A stretch of DNA of 64,000 bases from Talpa occidentalis. Taxonomy: Eukaryota; Chordata; Mammalia; Eulipotyphla; Talpidae. The stretch covers positions 85,160,399-85,224,398 of the forward strand of contig NW_023604861.1 in the NCBI RefSeq assembly GCF_014898055.3, written 5' to 3'. This document shows positions 31,801 through 46,800 of this stretch, one piece after another (positions within the stretch are counted from its first letter, which is position 1; the number at the start of each line of letters is the position of its first letter). The notes under the pieces were generated by a model that worked only from the letters and a program-made list of their open reading frames with translations, was not told where the DNA came from and did not search any database. A program made the position numbers and the translations under genes.

Positions 31801-34800
31801 CCCAGAGTTTCTGATTCAGAGGATCTGGAGTACAGCCTGAGAATTTGCATCTCCAACAAAGTTTCCCAGGAGATGCTGCTGCTGCTGGTTTAGGGATTAC
31901 ACTTTGAGGTCCACTGTCCCTGTGCCCTCATTTCTGAGAGCTGCCAATCTGTCTGTTAAAGCTAAATAAAGTCTAGAAAGCTTTGTGTTCAGGATAAACA
32001 AAGGGAAAACATGCTCTTTGGGGAAGATTAAACATTGACCTCTCAATAAACCCAGTGAACTCAGGGTGGCCAGTTATAAGTATAGTCCTTTTGCCAAGAA
32101 CTGTCCATTAAATGAGGTAGAAAGAAAGAAAACTGTCTAGCTGGATTTAACAGTGGTTCCTTGCTGACCCTGCTCCTTGGGAGCAAGCAGACTCAGGAGT
32201 TGGACAGACTGGTTTTTTTAAATCCTGGCTCTGAAAACAAATTAGTGGTTGCTAGGGAGAGGGGTAGAGAGAGGCATTGTCTACATAGGGACAGCATGAG
32301 GGAATTTTAGGACTTGGGTGGTAGAATCACTACTCTGCGCATCTGTCGAAACTCAGAGCCACAGAGTGAATTTTACCACATGCAAACTTAAAAAAACATT
32401 CAGTGGGGGAGGGTACAGACCACTAGTTGTGTCACTCGGGTCACTCATACGGGCTTTCTGAGCCTCAGCTTCCTGTACAATGGAGTTACTAGTAGTCCTT
32501 TAGGGCTTGCGTGGGCTAAAATGAAACAGTATGCCATACCTGCTCATTGTTACTATCATTATCTTTACTCATCACCTCTGAACCCTCACCAGGAGGAAAT
32601 TTTTTGGGAGGATCCATTTTCCTTACCACAAATACAAATACCTGGAGTTCTCTAACAGATTCTGATTTGGGGTAGGGCCAGACATGCACAGCTTTATGAA
32701 GTTCCCAAGTGGCTCCAGTGAGCAGTCAGGATGGAGAACCCTTGGCTTGGACCCACCCCCAGGAACACACATGTCAAGTTCTACCTCACTATGGCCCCTG
32801 ATCTGGCTCCTGTAAATTTTGAGTCCATCCAGGGCTTGCTCCAAGCATTAGGCCAGGGCCTCAATCCCCCAGAAGGGCCTCGCGACTTCTTCCCTTTGGT
32901 GGAGTTATTGAGTGGCCTAATACAACAAGTTGTCGGCTGCTTTTCATTTTTATTTTGAAATAATTTCAAACTTACACAAAATTTGCAAGAATACTCAGAG
33001 AACTCCCATGTGCTTCCCCCAACTTCACTGAATGTCATGTTAATGACAATGGACTTCGAAATTATTAAATTTCTGATTCTAGTGCCCCCATATCCCTACC
33101 TCCCCCTCCAATTAATCTTCAAATTCAGTTATTTTAAATGATGAATGAGTTATATTTAGTACAAAACTACTTCTGCATTCTGAATTTTGGCTGTGGGGAA
33201 CTCTGTCTCCTTTTTGAATTTGCCCAACTTCTCCATCCCTCCACAGAGTGGGGAGCGGGGTGACTTGCATTCTTACTGAGCTGCAGGGACCCGAGCTGGG
33301 TGGAGGTAGGCTCCTGGGCTGACACTGCAGCATACTCCCTCTCTTCCCCGCCACTGTCCAGACCTTTCAGCTCCCTCCTCTTCATTTCCCCTGCTTCATT
33401 TGTCTAGACTCACAAATGTGTTCTGTGCCTGCCTCTGTGGCCCCAAGAGAATCAGGCTACCGGTGAGAAGGTGAAGTGGACTTCTCATGGATATTTGCCC
33501 AGGATGAATCCACCCCAGTAGGAGGAGGAACCTGGCCCACCATACCATGACTGGAAAGATGATGGCAGCCATTGTGGATTTGAGGATCCAGAGCACTGCC
33601 AGGCAGAGTATCTGCACCAGGGTGAAGAGGTGGATCCGGCGAAGGGGCACATGTCGGAGGAAGGCATGATCCGGCTGGTGCTTGGCAGGCATCAGAAAGA
33701 GCTTGCAGCGTTCCCAGAACTAGTAAGGATAGCACAGCGCTCAGCCAGGTGAATAGACCTGGGTGACCCTGCTGGGGACTTGGGACTGGGGGCGGGGATG
33801 CTATGGTGGGGTCTCATAGAAGGGAACCCCTGGCTACACTTTAAGGATGCATAGAAGGGAAACTGGAGGACATACAGCAGGATCTTAGGGCAGGAGGCCT
33901 GAGCCCTGTGTGACAGGTACAGGCCTGCAGCTGGCTGCAGATGAATATTGTCCATATTCAAGGCAAAGGCAAAGTAATTGCAACACAAACTATCTAAGAC
34001 ACCCTGTGTATTATGGTAAGTGAAGAGCAAAACAAAACAAAATGCTTTTTTCAGCTGGTGGAGTTAGAGAGATATAGGGAAATGCTCATTGGAATAAGCC
34101 CAATCTAAGTTTTTAATTCAGAGCCTCAGTTTCCTTATCTGTAAAATGGGTATCAGAGGACCTACTTATACAGATTAATTTATGTAGCACCCATAAAGTA
34201 CCTGGTATAGCTATTTTACTTAACACACAGTAAACAGTCCTATCATTATTACCAGTATCCTTTCATTGAACTGGGAAAGCAGACACTTGGATTTTGGTGA
34301 CATGAACCCGTACATGCTGACATGAACCCACAGGGCTGACTGTCATGTCAGCCCAGGGAGGGGAGAGCCTTACAGCCTTACAGACTTACCTGGATGCCAT
34401 TCAGTGAGGCTACACCCATGTAGAGAAAGACACCATACAGTACTGGCAGGGGTATGAACTGAAATGAGAGAAAGAGAGAGAGAGAGCTTTGGAGTGGGCC
34501 TATGCTGTGGCACGCTGTGGGCCACCCTGTTCTGGGTGAAGTGTCTGCCAAACCACAAAGGCAACCCAGGCTGCCTAGGCTTTCCTTAAGCAGTGAAGGA
34601 GCTGGATGGCTGGAGGAATTGAGGATCCAAGAGCAGATCTGGGAACTAGAGTGTTAGTGGGGTGGAAGATGAGGGTCATTGGGGTTTTCCTGCCCCCTTC
34701 TATAGCCAGATGGCTATCCCAGCATGCAGCTCTTCTCCCAGTCTGGCCTCCCTGTGGGCCCTTTAGAACTCATGTGGTTTGACTAGAGACATACACCTTT

Positions 34801-37800
34801 TGGAACATGGGTAAGATACATAGAAAGACTCTTGCTGGGGCCTCCCTGGTGGCACAAGGAGTCTCAGCACTATGAAGCTCTTGGCAACCACTGCAGCACG
34901 AGTTTGATCCCTGGCCAGGGAGCTGACCCACATGGTACAGCAGACCTTACCTGGCTTGCCCGCTGCTCCCCTCAGCAGTATATTTTAGTCCACTTGTTCT
35001 GTTCCCCACTCTGTCTCTGGTGACTCCTCTCACCCGCCCCCCCCACCTCTGGCCTATACCCCAGTTCTTGTATGCATAAATAAATAAATCTTTAAAACAA
35101 AAGCAAAACAAAAAAAAGACTCCTGCTTATTCCTGCTGGCCTCTTCCCACCCCCAGCCCCAGCTGTATTGCTCAGACACATTTAGTGAGTTGACCTATAT
35201 CAGCAGGGAGTACCTGCTGATTTAAAGAAACCATGGATCACAGTCAGATTTTAAAATGCAAAGCAAGGGGTTAAGTCTCAGCACTATGAAGCTATCAGCA
35301 GTCACTGCAGCAGGAGTTTGATCCCAGCCAGGGAGGGAACCCAGAGGGCACAGTAGACCTCTCCTGTCTCACCTGCTGCTCCCCTCAGTAGTGTATTTCA
35401 GTAGATATGCTTGTTCTGCTCCTTATCCTCTCCAGCCCCACACCTCTGTCCTGCACCCCAGCTCTTGTATGCATAAATAAGTAAAATATTTTTTTAAAAA
35501 AAGCAAAACAAAAGTGTATAAGCTAAATACCATGAATAACCAACTAACCACAAATGGTTAATCTTTCCAAATATCACCTGAAGTTTGTTTGCTTTTTCAA
35601 CAATGCGATCACATCATTCTTTCTGTTCCACAATCATCATTATACTCTTTAGAAGGCTTGTAAGATAATTTCCCACTGTTTCTGTTTCTTTCATCCTCCC
35701 CTTTATCTGCACCAGTGGCTCTCCATTGCAAACAAGGCTGCTCTACCTTGCTTGCAGGTAGGGTTGTCCTGTTGGAATACTTGGAGAACACAAAGCACTT
35801 TGCCCAACTCTTATACACCATTTAAGAATGCCAACAAATTATACCAAGTAAATAATTCTCTTTTACAATAAATTAGTCTGTGTTCATATTGTAACACAAA
35901 ACATGACTTGGTCCCATATGCTGTAAATGCAACCAAAACACTGGAACTAGGAAAGAAATATGGGGTCATTGCACCATTCCATTTGTACCTGGCTTATGAG
36001 ATTTTTGCCTAATTATGAAACAAGTTAAAATTTCAGTGATCAGCGCTATCGAAATCATCCTCAACTATGGGAACAATTGACAGAGAAATAAACTTTAAAA
36101 AATTTAGCCAGAATTTGTAATACCAGATTTAAGCTGGCATATAGCTTCCCTTTTGCCCTAATGGATGTAAAAACCACATCACAAAGGAGAATTCACACTA
36201 AGTCTTAGGCATCTGTAGTTACCAGTGACTGATTATCAAGTCTCCTCACTATCAAGCCTAGGAAATTGTCTTCAGTTCTGTCATTTGCAGGCTTAAGCAG
36301 TTTCCTCAGCAAATCCCAAAGTCCTATCATAGCACAGTCTGAGCAGTGATGGGCTTTGATCTATAATTCTCAATTGGCACAAATCTTCCTTGGATCCTCA
36401 AGAAAACGCCCTTTTCAGAATACTAATGACACAGTAAAGTGACAAAAGGTGCCTCTAGCATCAGCTTTATACTAAGAGTTTGAGCAGTCAACACGATCAC
36501 AGTGCCAGAAACATAAAGACACCACAACCTTCCTATGTTATTGGAGGCTGAGACTTGAGAATAACAGGGGACCCAGAGGAGGATCTTCTGATGTGGTCAG
36601 GAATTCCTCTGAAGCAGAATACAGAAACCCGTAGTCCTGAAGAGCCATGGTAAGGTTTAATCTGCAGACCTGAATGTACAAATCATTTATCCCCCAGTGC
36701 CTTCCTCATTTGGCAAAATAACCAAAGATTTGCTAGTTGGTGATGGAAGAACAGAAGATTTTCACCGATCCTCTAACAATAAATATTACTGTGTAATGTT
36801 AATATAACCACTCATTGATAGAGCTTGCAAGAGAGGGGGAGGGGAAAAGAGAAGAGGGAGCAAAGGAAGGGAGGGAGAGCACACTTTGTCACTCAAAGTG
36901 TGGTTCTATGGACCAACAAGGTGCCACCTGTGAGTTAATTAAACAGCAAGAATTATGGGTCCCACCCAGACCTACTGAATCAGTATCTTCAATTAACAAG
37001 ATTCCCAAGTGATTTGTGTACACATTAAAATCTTGACTTTGGTATGTGTGAATGAAGCATATACACCAAACAAGGTGTGAAGCTGTAATCCTGAAATTAT
37101 GTAGCTTTGTAAATGAGGGATAAATCAACAAAATTTGGTTAAAATGTTTGAGAAAAATTAGAACAGAACCTCTGGAAAAACTGATGCAAAATCATGGCAG
37201 ATTTTCTTCTACTTTTGGTCTGCCTGGAACTTTTTCCATATGGTATAAAAAGCAAGTGTAGTATTCTATTATCATGTGTCTTAGGGATTTATTTGTTTTT
37301 TTTTTTTAAATCAACCAGGCTAGCTGGGACTAGACTCCCTAGACTCTATCAACGGAGAAGTAACATTTACAAAATGCTTTTGGATATTCAAATTACAGAT
37401 TAAAAAAATGCTTAAGAGCTGGTATTTTCTAAGTGCTTCCATTTATATCAGAAGCATTAAGGTAACCCAGGGCCAAGTACTATTCTTGCAAATGATTCTT
37501 TTATATACTGGCCAGTGCTTATTAATAAAAACAAGTAAATACATAAAATAATTACTGGCAGTAGGTTATAATTGTTCGTTTAAAAATAATATTGAAATAT
37601 GGGACTTGTTGCCAGTTAGGTAATTTCTATTAGTTTTTTTTTTTGTTTTGATTTGAAACCTGAAAATGGAGTAAAACTAAAACTTGACTATTTAAAATGT
37701 TGGCAAGAAATCAAGATTTAAATCTGTATTTGTACCCCAAAATTGATCATAACACCTACTAAATCTCAGCCATCTTATGCTTGAAAAAGAGTTGTTGGCA

Positions 37801-40800
37801 TTTTGTAAATGTTAGCACTTTCCTCCCTGTGTCAGAAGATCATATTCATGAATCCTGCTGGTATTGCGTGGTATCTGAGAAAATATCAAATAGTGCTCAG
37901 ACTTGAGTTCTTGCTAAATTTGAAAAATAAAGTACTATGAAATTGTATGAAAGTACAATTGTAGATTGTGTACAAAATGCGGATTTTGGGGAAAAATATT
38001 TTCTCTTCATTTCAAAATATTCTTTACTAATGGCTTTGAAAAAAGCAGCTTCCTTTTGAGGGTGACTAAAATTGGAGAAATTGTGAGAAAACTTAAAAAT
38101 CTAAGCAGCAGCAGGTTAGTTTTAATTATACAGCTTCTGTTCATATTAAGTTGGGTTTTTCTTTTTTGTCTGTTTTACCTCAATTTGAACCAATAAATTT
38201 GCCTGCATGCTGGACATGCTTCAGTACACATGAATAGCCTATTAAGACGTCTCATAGGCTTTAGGAACATGGATGTCAGAGTCACCTGAGAATTCTAAAG
38301 TGTCTAAATCATGTTCTTATAAATCCCCCCACCATTTGAGCACTAGGCTTGTTAAAGGACACACATGGACCTACTACCTATTACTTTCAGGTAGATGGAT
38401 TGACACCTGGTCTTTGGTCATGATTTTTTTTTTTTTAAACTGCTGTGTTTTGCTTTTTTTTTTTTTTTTTAAAAAAAAGATTTATTTATTTATTTATACA
38501 AGCACTGGGTACAGTCAAAGCGCGGGAGGGTGAGAGAGAGAATTCACCAGAGCCAGAGTGGGGAGCAGAGCAGGCAGAAGGACCGAAGTACACTGCTGAG
38601 GGGAGCAGCGGGCGGCAGGAGAGGTCTGCGCGCCATGCGGGACCCATGCGGGACCCTCCTCTGGTGGCCGGGAGCAGCCGGGGAACGAACCCGCGCCGCA
38701 GAGGCTGCGGGCAGCTTCGCAACCCAGCGCTCAACCGCTGCGCCACCGGAGAGGCCGTTTGATCATGATTTTTAATATATGAGGGAAGAAAAAAAGAAAA
38801 AATGTAGTCAGACTCTTTAAATAAAACAATGAAAGAACATTTGTCATTTTTCCCATGAATGTAGAATTTGTTTTTAATCTCATAATCTGCTAGCAAACAT
38901 GGTGTATTGAGATATATAGATATCTATATAAAGCATAACTTTAAAATTCCATTTTATAATTTTCCTGTTTCAAGATTAAATAATGCATTTAATAATGTTG
39001 GGGTGGGGAAGAATTACTTAATTGAAGTTGTCAGATATGAGTCCCTGAGAAATTAAAAAATTTTCTGTTTTAAATGAGATCTGGTTTTTAGCTCTTGAAA
39101 ACCAACTGTCACTTAAACTTCCAGTAATGATTAGGATTCTCTTCTTTTTATTTTATTTTTTTTTATTTTTTTTTTTTTTATAGAGGCATGCTTTATTTAT
39201 TTGTTTGCTGGTTTGTTTGTTTTGTTTATACATGCACTGGGTACAGTCAGAAGCGCGGGAGGGTGAGAGAATTCACCAGAGCCAGAGCGGGGAGCAGAGC
39301 AGGCAGAAGGACCGAAGTACACTGATGAGGGGAGCAGCGGGCGGCAGGAGAAGTCTGCACGCCATGTGGGACCCTCCTCCGGTGGCCGGGGAGCAGCCGG
39401 GGATCGAACCGGCGCCGCAGAGGCCGCGGGCAGCTTCGCAACCCAGCGCTCAACCGCTGCGCCACCGGGGAGGCCCGATTCTCTTCTTTTTAAATCAGAA
39501 TTGCCAATGCCTTGAGAAGGTCCTACATTTAAACCTTTTTTCTTTAAAATGTGGTATTGGATGTTAACCTGCATAGTTCTGAGCACTCAACAATATCTGG
39601 AAAGTATTTTGAAAGATAATGGAAAAGTTAAACATTCTAAATTTAACACGAATATATTTCTTTTGATTCAGAAAATAAAATCAGAATTTTCAAAGTAAAA
39701 AAAAAAACTGATGCAAAATCATCTATAGTTAATACACAATATAGAAACATTAATAAAAATGAAACCACTAGTACTGGAATCCAATTTATACCTTCTAAAA
39801 TCTGTAGCACAAGAGAGCATTCTCTGATTGCTACATAAATAAGAATTAAAGATTCAAACTAAACTCTGGTCTTGGATAGACAGCTCTCTGATGTGAGTTC
39901 TCTGTGAGTCTAGCATTCAGCTATGACTAATTTGACTAATTTGACTAATTTGACAGTCATGGACAGACTTAGAGTGGAAAAAAAATAAATGAGTTTTATG
40001 GGAAAATTTCTTGATTGGAAATGTTAAATAATAAAAATTCAACCAATTTTAAAGATCTAATTGGGTTTATTAAATGATTCATAAATCAGGCAACATTCCA
40101 TGTAGCAAGCAGAAAGGTGCTCCACAGAGCTGTACAAAATGTAGGGTTTTATAGGCAAAAAAGAGGACAAGATAAGGAAGAGGGAATTATTACAGGCTTA
40201 GGTAACTCACTTATGGGGAGTAGAAAAAATCTTGGGGAAAGGAAAAAGCCTGTGGAGCAAATTATCTTTATCATCTTCCTTTGGGGAATAGACAAGATTA
40301 CCTCGGCGCTGACCAATAATTTCCATATTGATTCCTGGGTAAGGCTGAACTGCAGTTAGGTTAGGTATTAAGTCTTGGTGGGTCGAACACAAGGCTCTTC
40401 ATTTTGGACCTGTCACTTTCTTCTTTAACAGAAATAAAACCTGGGGCTAAATCTAGGAACTTAGATCTGGACTAAGTTTTATTTTTCTTGAACTGTTTAT
40501 GCCAAATATATTTTTTGGGGGAAGGGTTATAAGTGGTATCTATTTATTTATTTATTGGATAATTTATTTATTTTTTTATTTTTATATTCCCCATACAATT
40601 GCAACCCCCTTATTTTGACCCCAATCCCTCCTTTCCCTGTCCCTCTATAGTGTGTCTCTGGTTCATAGTTGTTTGTTGATTTTGATTTTTTCTTTCTTAT
40701 AGTTATTCTTTTTCCTGGTCCCTTATTTAGGTTTTCTAGACTCCTGCTATGAGTGAGACCATCCTGTACTTTTCTTTTTCTTTCTGGCTTATTTCGCTGA

Positions 40801-43800
40801 ACATGATCCCTTCCAGCTCCATCCATGTTGCTGCAAATTGCACGTGTTTATTGCACGTGTTTTTTGATTGCTGAGTAATATTCCATGGTATATATGTACC
40901 ACATCTTCTTGATCCAGTCATCTATTTTTGGGCATTTGGGTTGTTTCCAAAGCTTAGCTATTGTAAATAGTGCTGCTATAAACATAGGGGTGCAGGTGCT
41001 CTTTGGAATTAATGTTTCTGTGTCAAAAAATGGGCAGAAGAGCTAATAAGAAACTTCTCCAAAGAAGAAATGCAAATGGCCAACAGGCATATGAAAAAAT
41101 GTTCAACATCTCTTGTAATCAGGGAAATGCAAATCAAAACTACAATGAGATACCATATCACACCAGTGAGAATGGCACATATTAAAAAAACTAGCAACAA
41201 CAAATGTTGGGGAGGATGTGGAGAAAAAGGAACTCTCCTGCACTGCTGGTGGGAGTGCAAACTGGTCCAACCACTATGGAAAGCTGTGTGGAGATTCCTC
41301 AACCTACTAAAGATAGAGCTTCCATATGATCCAGCAATTCCACTCCTAGGTATTTACCCAAATATCTTTTCTTTAACCTAAAATCAATCTATTATTTAGT
41401 CCTGGTGTCAGTGAGAATGCTTTAATCACTTAACTTTAATAATTTTGAAAGTCTATACAATTAAATCAGAGGTCCTAAATCTTATGATCAGTAGAAAGCT
41501 AAATAGGTCTTCTCAGTTATTAAATTTAACAAATAGATTAATTGTTGTTTTAAAATATTACATTTTTCCATGCTTATTGTAAAAGAACAAGAGCATACAG
41601 GCAGATTTTTAAAATCCTCTTGTGATGGAGTACAAAGACAACATCAGATCACTTGGCAGATGTGGCCTATGAAAATGTCCATGATGGCCAGAGTAATACT
41701 TAACATTTCCCCACATCTGGTATCTTACCCTATTTATAGAGGAGTCCACTTATCTTTAGACGATAAAAAATGATACAAAAACATAGTCCATATCTTGGAA
41801 AAGTTACAACATTTGAGACAAAAATTACAATAGGAAGGACTTTCCATTACTGTTTAAAATATTTAATATTACATATTAAACATATCATCCAAGAATAAGC
41901 AGTGTGACTATACATCATTTAGACCACTAAAGGTTTTGGCCATGTCAAATCTTATGCACAGACCTATACTCTGTGGGCATACTATTTATATTAAGTAGAC
42001 AATATTCGTGTAAAACCAAACATGTACTCAAATCATATATGTCAAACCTATGAAGGCAAAAGCAGAGAAAATTTATACCAAATAAATGTGTCCATAAGAT
42101 AATTGGTCATATTGTAAATGGAACAAAATGACAGAGGGAAACTACTAAATTTTCTGACCGTTTTATGTTCTACTCAATATGAATAAGAGTTGACATGAAA
42201 TGACTAAATCTCTGAGCATACGCAATAGCTGGGGCAGCATGTCTGGAGTTGCCTGAGGTCCATTTCTCTCACATGTCCCTGCATCTGCCATCTGCAAAAT
42301 GCTTATGGGATCTTTGAGCCCATGAAGTAGGATGTTCTTAAATTTGAGCTTTTTTTATGCAGATGCTTTTCTGTAAAACAGATTCCAGAGTGAAAAGCAC
42401 TATGGCTCTTTGGATCCCTCGCCACAAACATAGATATTCCCTGGCCATTTAAATAAAATGCCTGCCTGCCTGTATGCAATCTGATGGAGTGACATGTTTC
42501 CACACCTCCTGAAAAAGATATTCCATTTCAAGCCTCCTGCTTGGCTGTGCCTATCATCTACTCTCAAGCCAGATCAACTAACATCAGAGTTGTTTAGTCT
42601 TTGCTTTTTTACAAGGTTATCCATAAACAAGGTGTTTTGAGATATTTAAACATCTGCAAAAATTTGACAAAACTACAAGTAAGTTTAATTCAAGAAAGGA
42701 GAGTCTTTTATAGACATTGATTAAGGGAAAGGGCCATTGACAGGTATTGAGGGTTAAATTTTATCCCCTCCCCCACAATCCCAATTCATATGATGAAATC
42801 CTAACCTCATCCAGTATCTCAGAATATAACTGAATTCAGAGATGGGCCTTTTAAGAGGTAATTAAGGTAAAAGAGACCTGTGGGTAGACTAAGCCTTATG
42901 GTGTCCTCGTAAGAGAAAGGGCTAGGGCACTGATGCATGCACACAGAGCAAAGGCCACGTGAGGACACAGGTTGAAAGTGGTTATCAGCAAGCCAAGGAG
43001 AGAGACTTTAGGACAAACCAAGCTTGTTGACATTATGATCATGGACTTCCAGCTTCCAGAACTGCATGTTGCTTAGGCCACCTGGTCTGTGGTACTTTGT
43101 AATGGCAGCCTGAGCAGACTAATACAACAGATGAGTGGCTGGAAATGGAGAAATGGAGAAACCTGAGCAGAAAGAGACCAGTCTGGGGGACACGTGCACT
43201 GACTATGCTTCCATTCTTCCAGTTGGTCTGGAGGGACACAAGAAAGAGAAGCTTCAAACTGTGTGGGAAGAAGTCACTTATGTACCCAAGACATTCAAGA
43301 CAGAGCAACAGAAAACAGGGTATCTAGAACAGCACGGAAACCTCCCCATACAAGTTTTAAGCTTCAGAAAAGATGAGCGCAATGTCTCTATAGTGGGCCA
43401 TAAACCACAAGCTGGGAACACAACCAGCTTGGAAAGCTCCTGATCTGAGCAAGGGTTGAATTTGACAGAACTTTCTGAGGGACCGGTATCCTCCAGAAAG
43501 GTGAGGGTGAGCCCTAGGAGGGACTGGAAAGAACACTGAGGATTGTCTGGTGCTGCTAATAAATATTATTCAGCAGCATTACAGAAAACAGTGGTGATGA
43601 CAGTGAAATATCACTTTGGTCCACTTGGATCTTTCCTTTTTGGGGGCCATGTGGGGACCCTCTCCCCATGTCTGAGGCAGCAAGCTAGTCTAGTGCTCTG
43701 TCAGGTGGATGGGGCCCTGGCAGAGGGTACAGAGCCTCACCTTCAGGATGGGAGCCAGGAAGACGGAGATCCCTGTCAGGATGAAGACAATGGTGCCGGT

Positions 43801-46800
43801 CACTCTCTGTTCCCTGGCAGAGAAGAGGCCATGGTCAGGGGGGACTGTTAGATGCTCCATGACCATTCCAGCCCTGCAGTCCTCTGTGGGCACCTGAAGG
43901 TTGAGTCCAAGGCCCTTATGTCTGCCTTGCTGCCCCACTATGGACAGTAAACCTGCTGTTGATGCCTAGCTGACCCACACATGGGAAGAAAGGGCATTAG
44001 GGGGAGATTCAGGAGGTTGTCTAACTGTAGTGTCTAAAAGCTGGACTGACTTTGGATGAACCACTTACTGGTTCAGGTTAAGGCCCTGTCTTCAGCCTCA
44101 GTGGAATGGAAATAATAGCTATCTTGGAGATTGTTATAGGATGGCGTGGGATGTAAAGTGCTTATTATCCTTGCCTTTGATTATAAGAAGACCCTGTTTG
44201 TGAGGCATGATGAGTGAGGAGTTGGGGCCTGGCTGCTGGTAGGGTACACATGTTTACCTGAGTGCCAGACACAGTTATAACCCAGGTGGGAGCCTGAGCT
44301 CAGTGGCATATTCCTAAGACCCAGTTGGCTGGGGCTGAGTGGCCCTTGAGATGACCTGCCCTGACCAGAGAAACCTTGGTCGGAACAAACTGGGCCACCG
44401 AGGTGTTCCAGCAGCAGGGAGAAGCTCTTCTGCTAGCCACTCATAAGAATGCCAAAGTGTACTGTGGGTCCACTTAGAGGCCCTAAGAACTGGAAGATGT
44501 GCTTCCCATACCTGACACGGGGCACGAGAGGAATGGCCAGCAAAAGAACAGAACTAATAGGTCCTGGACCACAGCCCAGGGAATAGGAGAGGGCCTGGGT
44601 AGGCTTTTTAAAGGAATGGAGAATAACCAAGACCTGAACCCACAGAAGGGCTCTGGGGGACAGAGGGAGCAGGGGGTTTAGAAGAAGAGACAAAAGGACA
44701 GGTCAGAGGGGCTTGTGGGGCTCTTATGCAGCCTGACAGGTGAGTGTGTCTAGGAGGTGGTGGTGTGTGACTTGGGGTCTAGTAAGGAAAAGCACCACGT
44801 GGAACTGAATTTCTGCCACCCTCCCCCTGCCTTCAGGAATATCACTCCTGCCTCTGTGCTTCAGAGCAGAGAACGTGTCCCCCCAAAAAAAACCCTGCTT
44901 CCTCTCCCCCATTCTGACCACTCCTGCTCAAGTGATTCCCAGGACCCAGCCCCCACCTACCTGACTCCCAGGAACTGGGGTTGCTCCCCGGGGGCGCTGG
45001 TCTCTGTCTCCATCTTGAGACTGTCGATGTGGGCGATGGAGATGACTGTGGCAGCCACGTACCAGGGGAGCCCCATGAAGGAGCACAGGGCCATGAGGAT
45101 GCCCACCCAGAACAGGTCCAGATGGTAGCCAGCAGCCTTCTGCAGTGGGTGGTGGGAAGGGAGAAGCTATCGAAGGAACCTATTCCTAACCAACTGGTGG
45201 GTTGTGGGGGAGACATAAATCTCCCCAAAGCAGCCATTTTGTGGAAGATTTAAGGGTTCCCATTGACTTTCTAAAGGGTACTCTCAGGGGGCCGTTGTCC
45301 TGGGGTGTTCACAAACCCCACAGGTGACTTTGGTTGTCACGGTGACTGAAAGCATCAACCAGGGAGGGGACGTGGGTGAGGGGGGAGAGCAGTGTTCAGG
45401 CTTGGAGAGGTCCTGGATTTGGGTCCCAGGGAAGGTGGCTTCCTACCAGTGGCCATTAGTATGTCTTTGGCTCCTTGACAAGGGATCCCAACAGGAAGCT
45501 AGACCAAGCCTAGGGTGGTTCATGTTGGGAAGGGGAAGAAGGTAGCATGAATCTCTTCAGACCCAGAGGCAAGGAGGGGAGTCGCAGGAACAAGGAGAGC
45601 TAAAGATACTCCTCTGACTCATGGTTCTTGGTCACATTGCCCTTTTAGATCTGCTAGATTCCCAAGTTTATTGTTGGAGGTGTAGAGTTGGAGGGTCACT
45701 TTGGGAGAAGCAAGGATCCTGTACCACTTGTCCACCCTTGGGGGTCCTGATACTGAGTAGTTACCCTGGCCCTGCTGGCCTTCTCCGAATCCGGAGGTCA
45801 TATTTCCACCCACCCCCTTTTCAGAATTTCAGTTTTCAGGTCTTATATTTTGCTTCACAAATGGCCCAAAATTTTGAAGGATGCTCTGTCTCTCTCCTTC
45901 ATCCCTCTGAGTTGGTAAGAAGAAAGAGGTAGTACCTGCTCCTAGCACCAGCCTTACCCTCAACTTGTTCTCCTTCCGGTTGACTATGACGGCTGTGATC
46001 TGCTGGTCCATGAAGATCAGGATGGTCACCAGCAGGGCGGGCAGGATGCTCGCCAGGTACACCCACCACGGGTTCTTTCCGAAGGGGGCCACGAACCAGC
46101 CCCGGTCAGGCCGAGTGGGCTGAGCGGAGTAAAGGGAGAGGGCCTTTCCTCTCTCCTGTGTCCCAGTACATGTGCAGTCTGACGCCCCCATGCTCCCTAC
46201 TGTCCCCACTCCCTACTTCGAGAACTTTTCCCTTAAAGACATTAAGGCACCTGCAACTTTACTGAGACCACAGAAGAAGACAGACATGGGTGGGACATGG
46301 TGTCTGTGAAACTAAGGAGATCATTTATAGCAGCCACCCTGGGTTGGTTGAAAAATAGGGAGGTGAAGAGTCAAAGAGTGCTGGGAGACAGCTTCCAGAT
46401 ACTAACATGAGGCCCAACTGTCAAGAATAAAGAATTTGATGGGCCAGTGTCTGATGCTTCTGTATCTCCCCTGAGCTACCGTTCTGGGGAACATTGTGGG
46501 ATTGTCTGTAAAACATCAAACATCAATTCAGGCTTGCATATTGAGAACTGAGAAGGGATTATTTATGTAGTAACTGAGCTGAAATTTATCTTTTACTTAA
46601 GGATAAAAGATACTTTAATCTTCAAGACCAACATGAGTTTCATGAGATGTGTTTAAGCTATTTAAGAGATCCTGAAATAATATCCCGAAGGTCAAACCTT
46701 CAAAGGCAGGGAAGGTCACTTCTAGACCCTGTACTCCCTAGCCCAGTTTAGATGGCTGGTGCTTCTTGTGCAGTAGCAGGGCACTCACTCTAGGCTGACA

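Larger units (their letters stand above)
34459..43740 (-). other. large SLC4A5 intron (about 9.3 kb)
   Basis: Besides the listed SINEs, MER5A-like piece, LTR-like repeat and inverted L1, the AT-rich stretches 35500-36890, 37050-38440, 39480-40040 and 41370-42740 show no exon, RNA gene or repeat I can name. Confidence 0.6.

Noticed and set aside
38486..38896. 136-codon open frame and many similar ones of 60-130 codons sharing peptide pieces
   Set aside because: They are translations of the SINE on either strand. The same peptide fragments recur at unrelated loci wherever a copy sits.
41070..41381. 103-codon frame with reverse-transcriptase-like C-terminal peptide
   Set aside because: It is the plus-sense half of the inverted L1, truncated on both sides, and not an independent gene.
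43135..43443. 102-codon plus-strand frame upstream of SLC4A5 window exon 11
   Set aside because: No similarity to a known family, no splice or promoter context, and it overlaps the end of an MLT1 remnant; compatible with chance.
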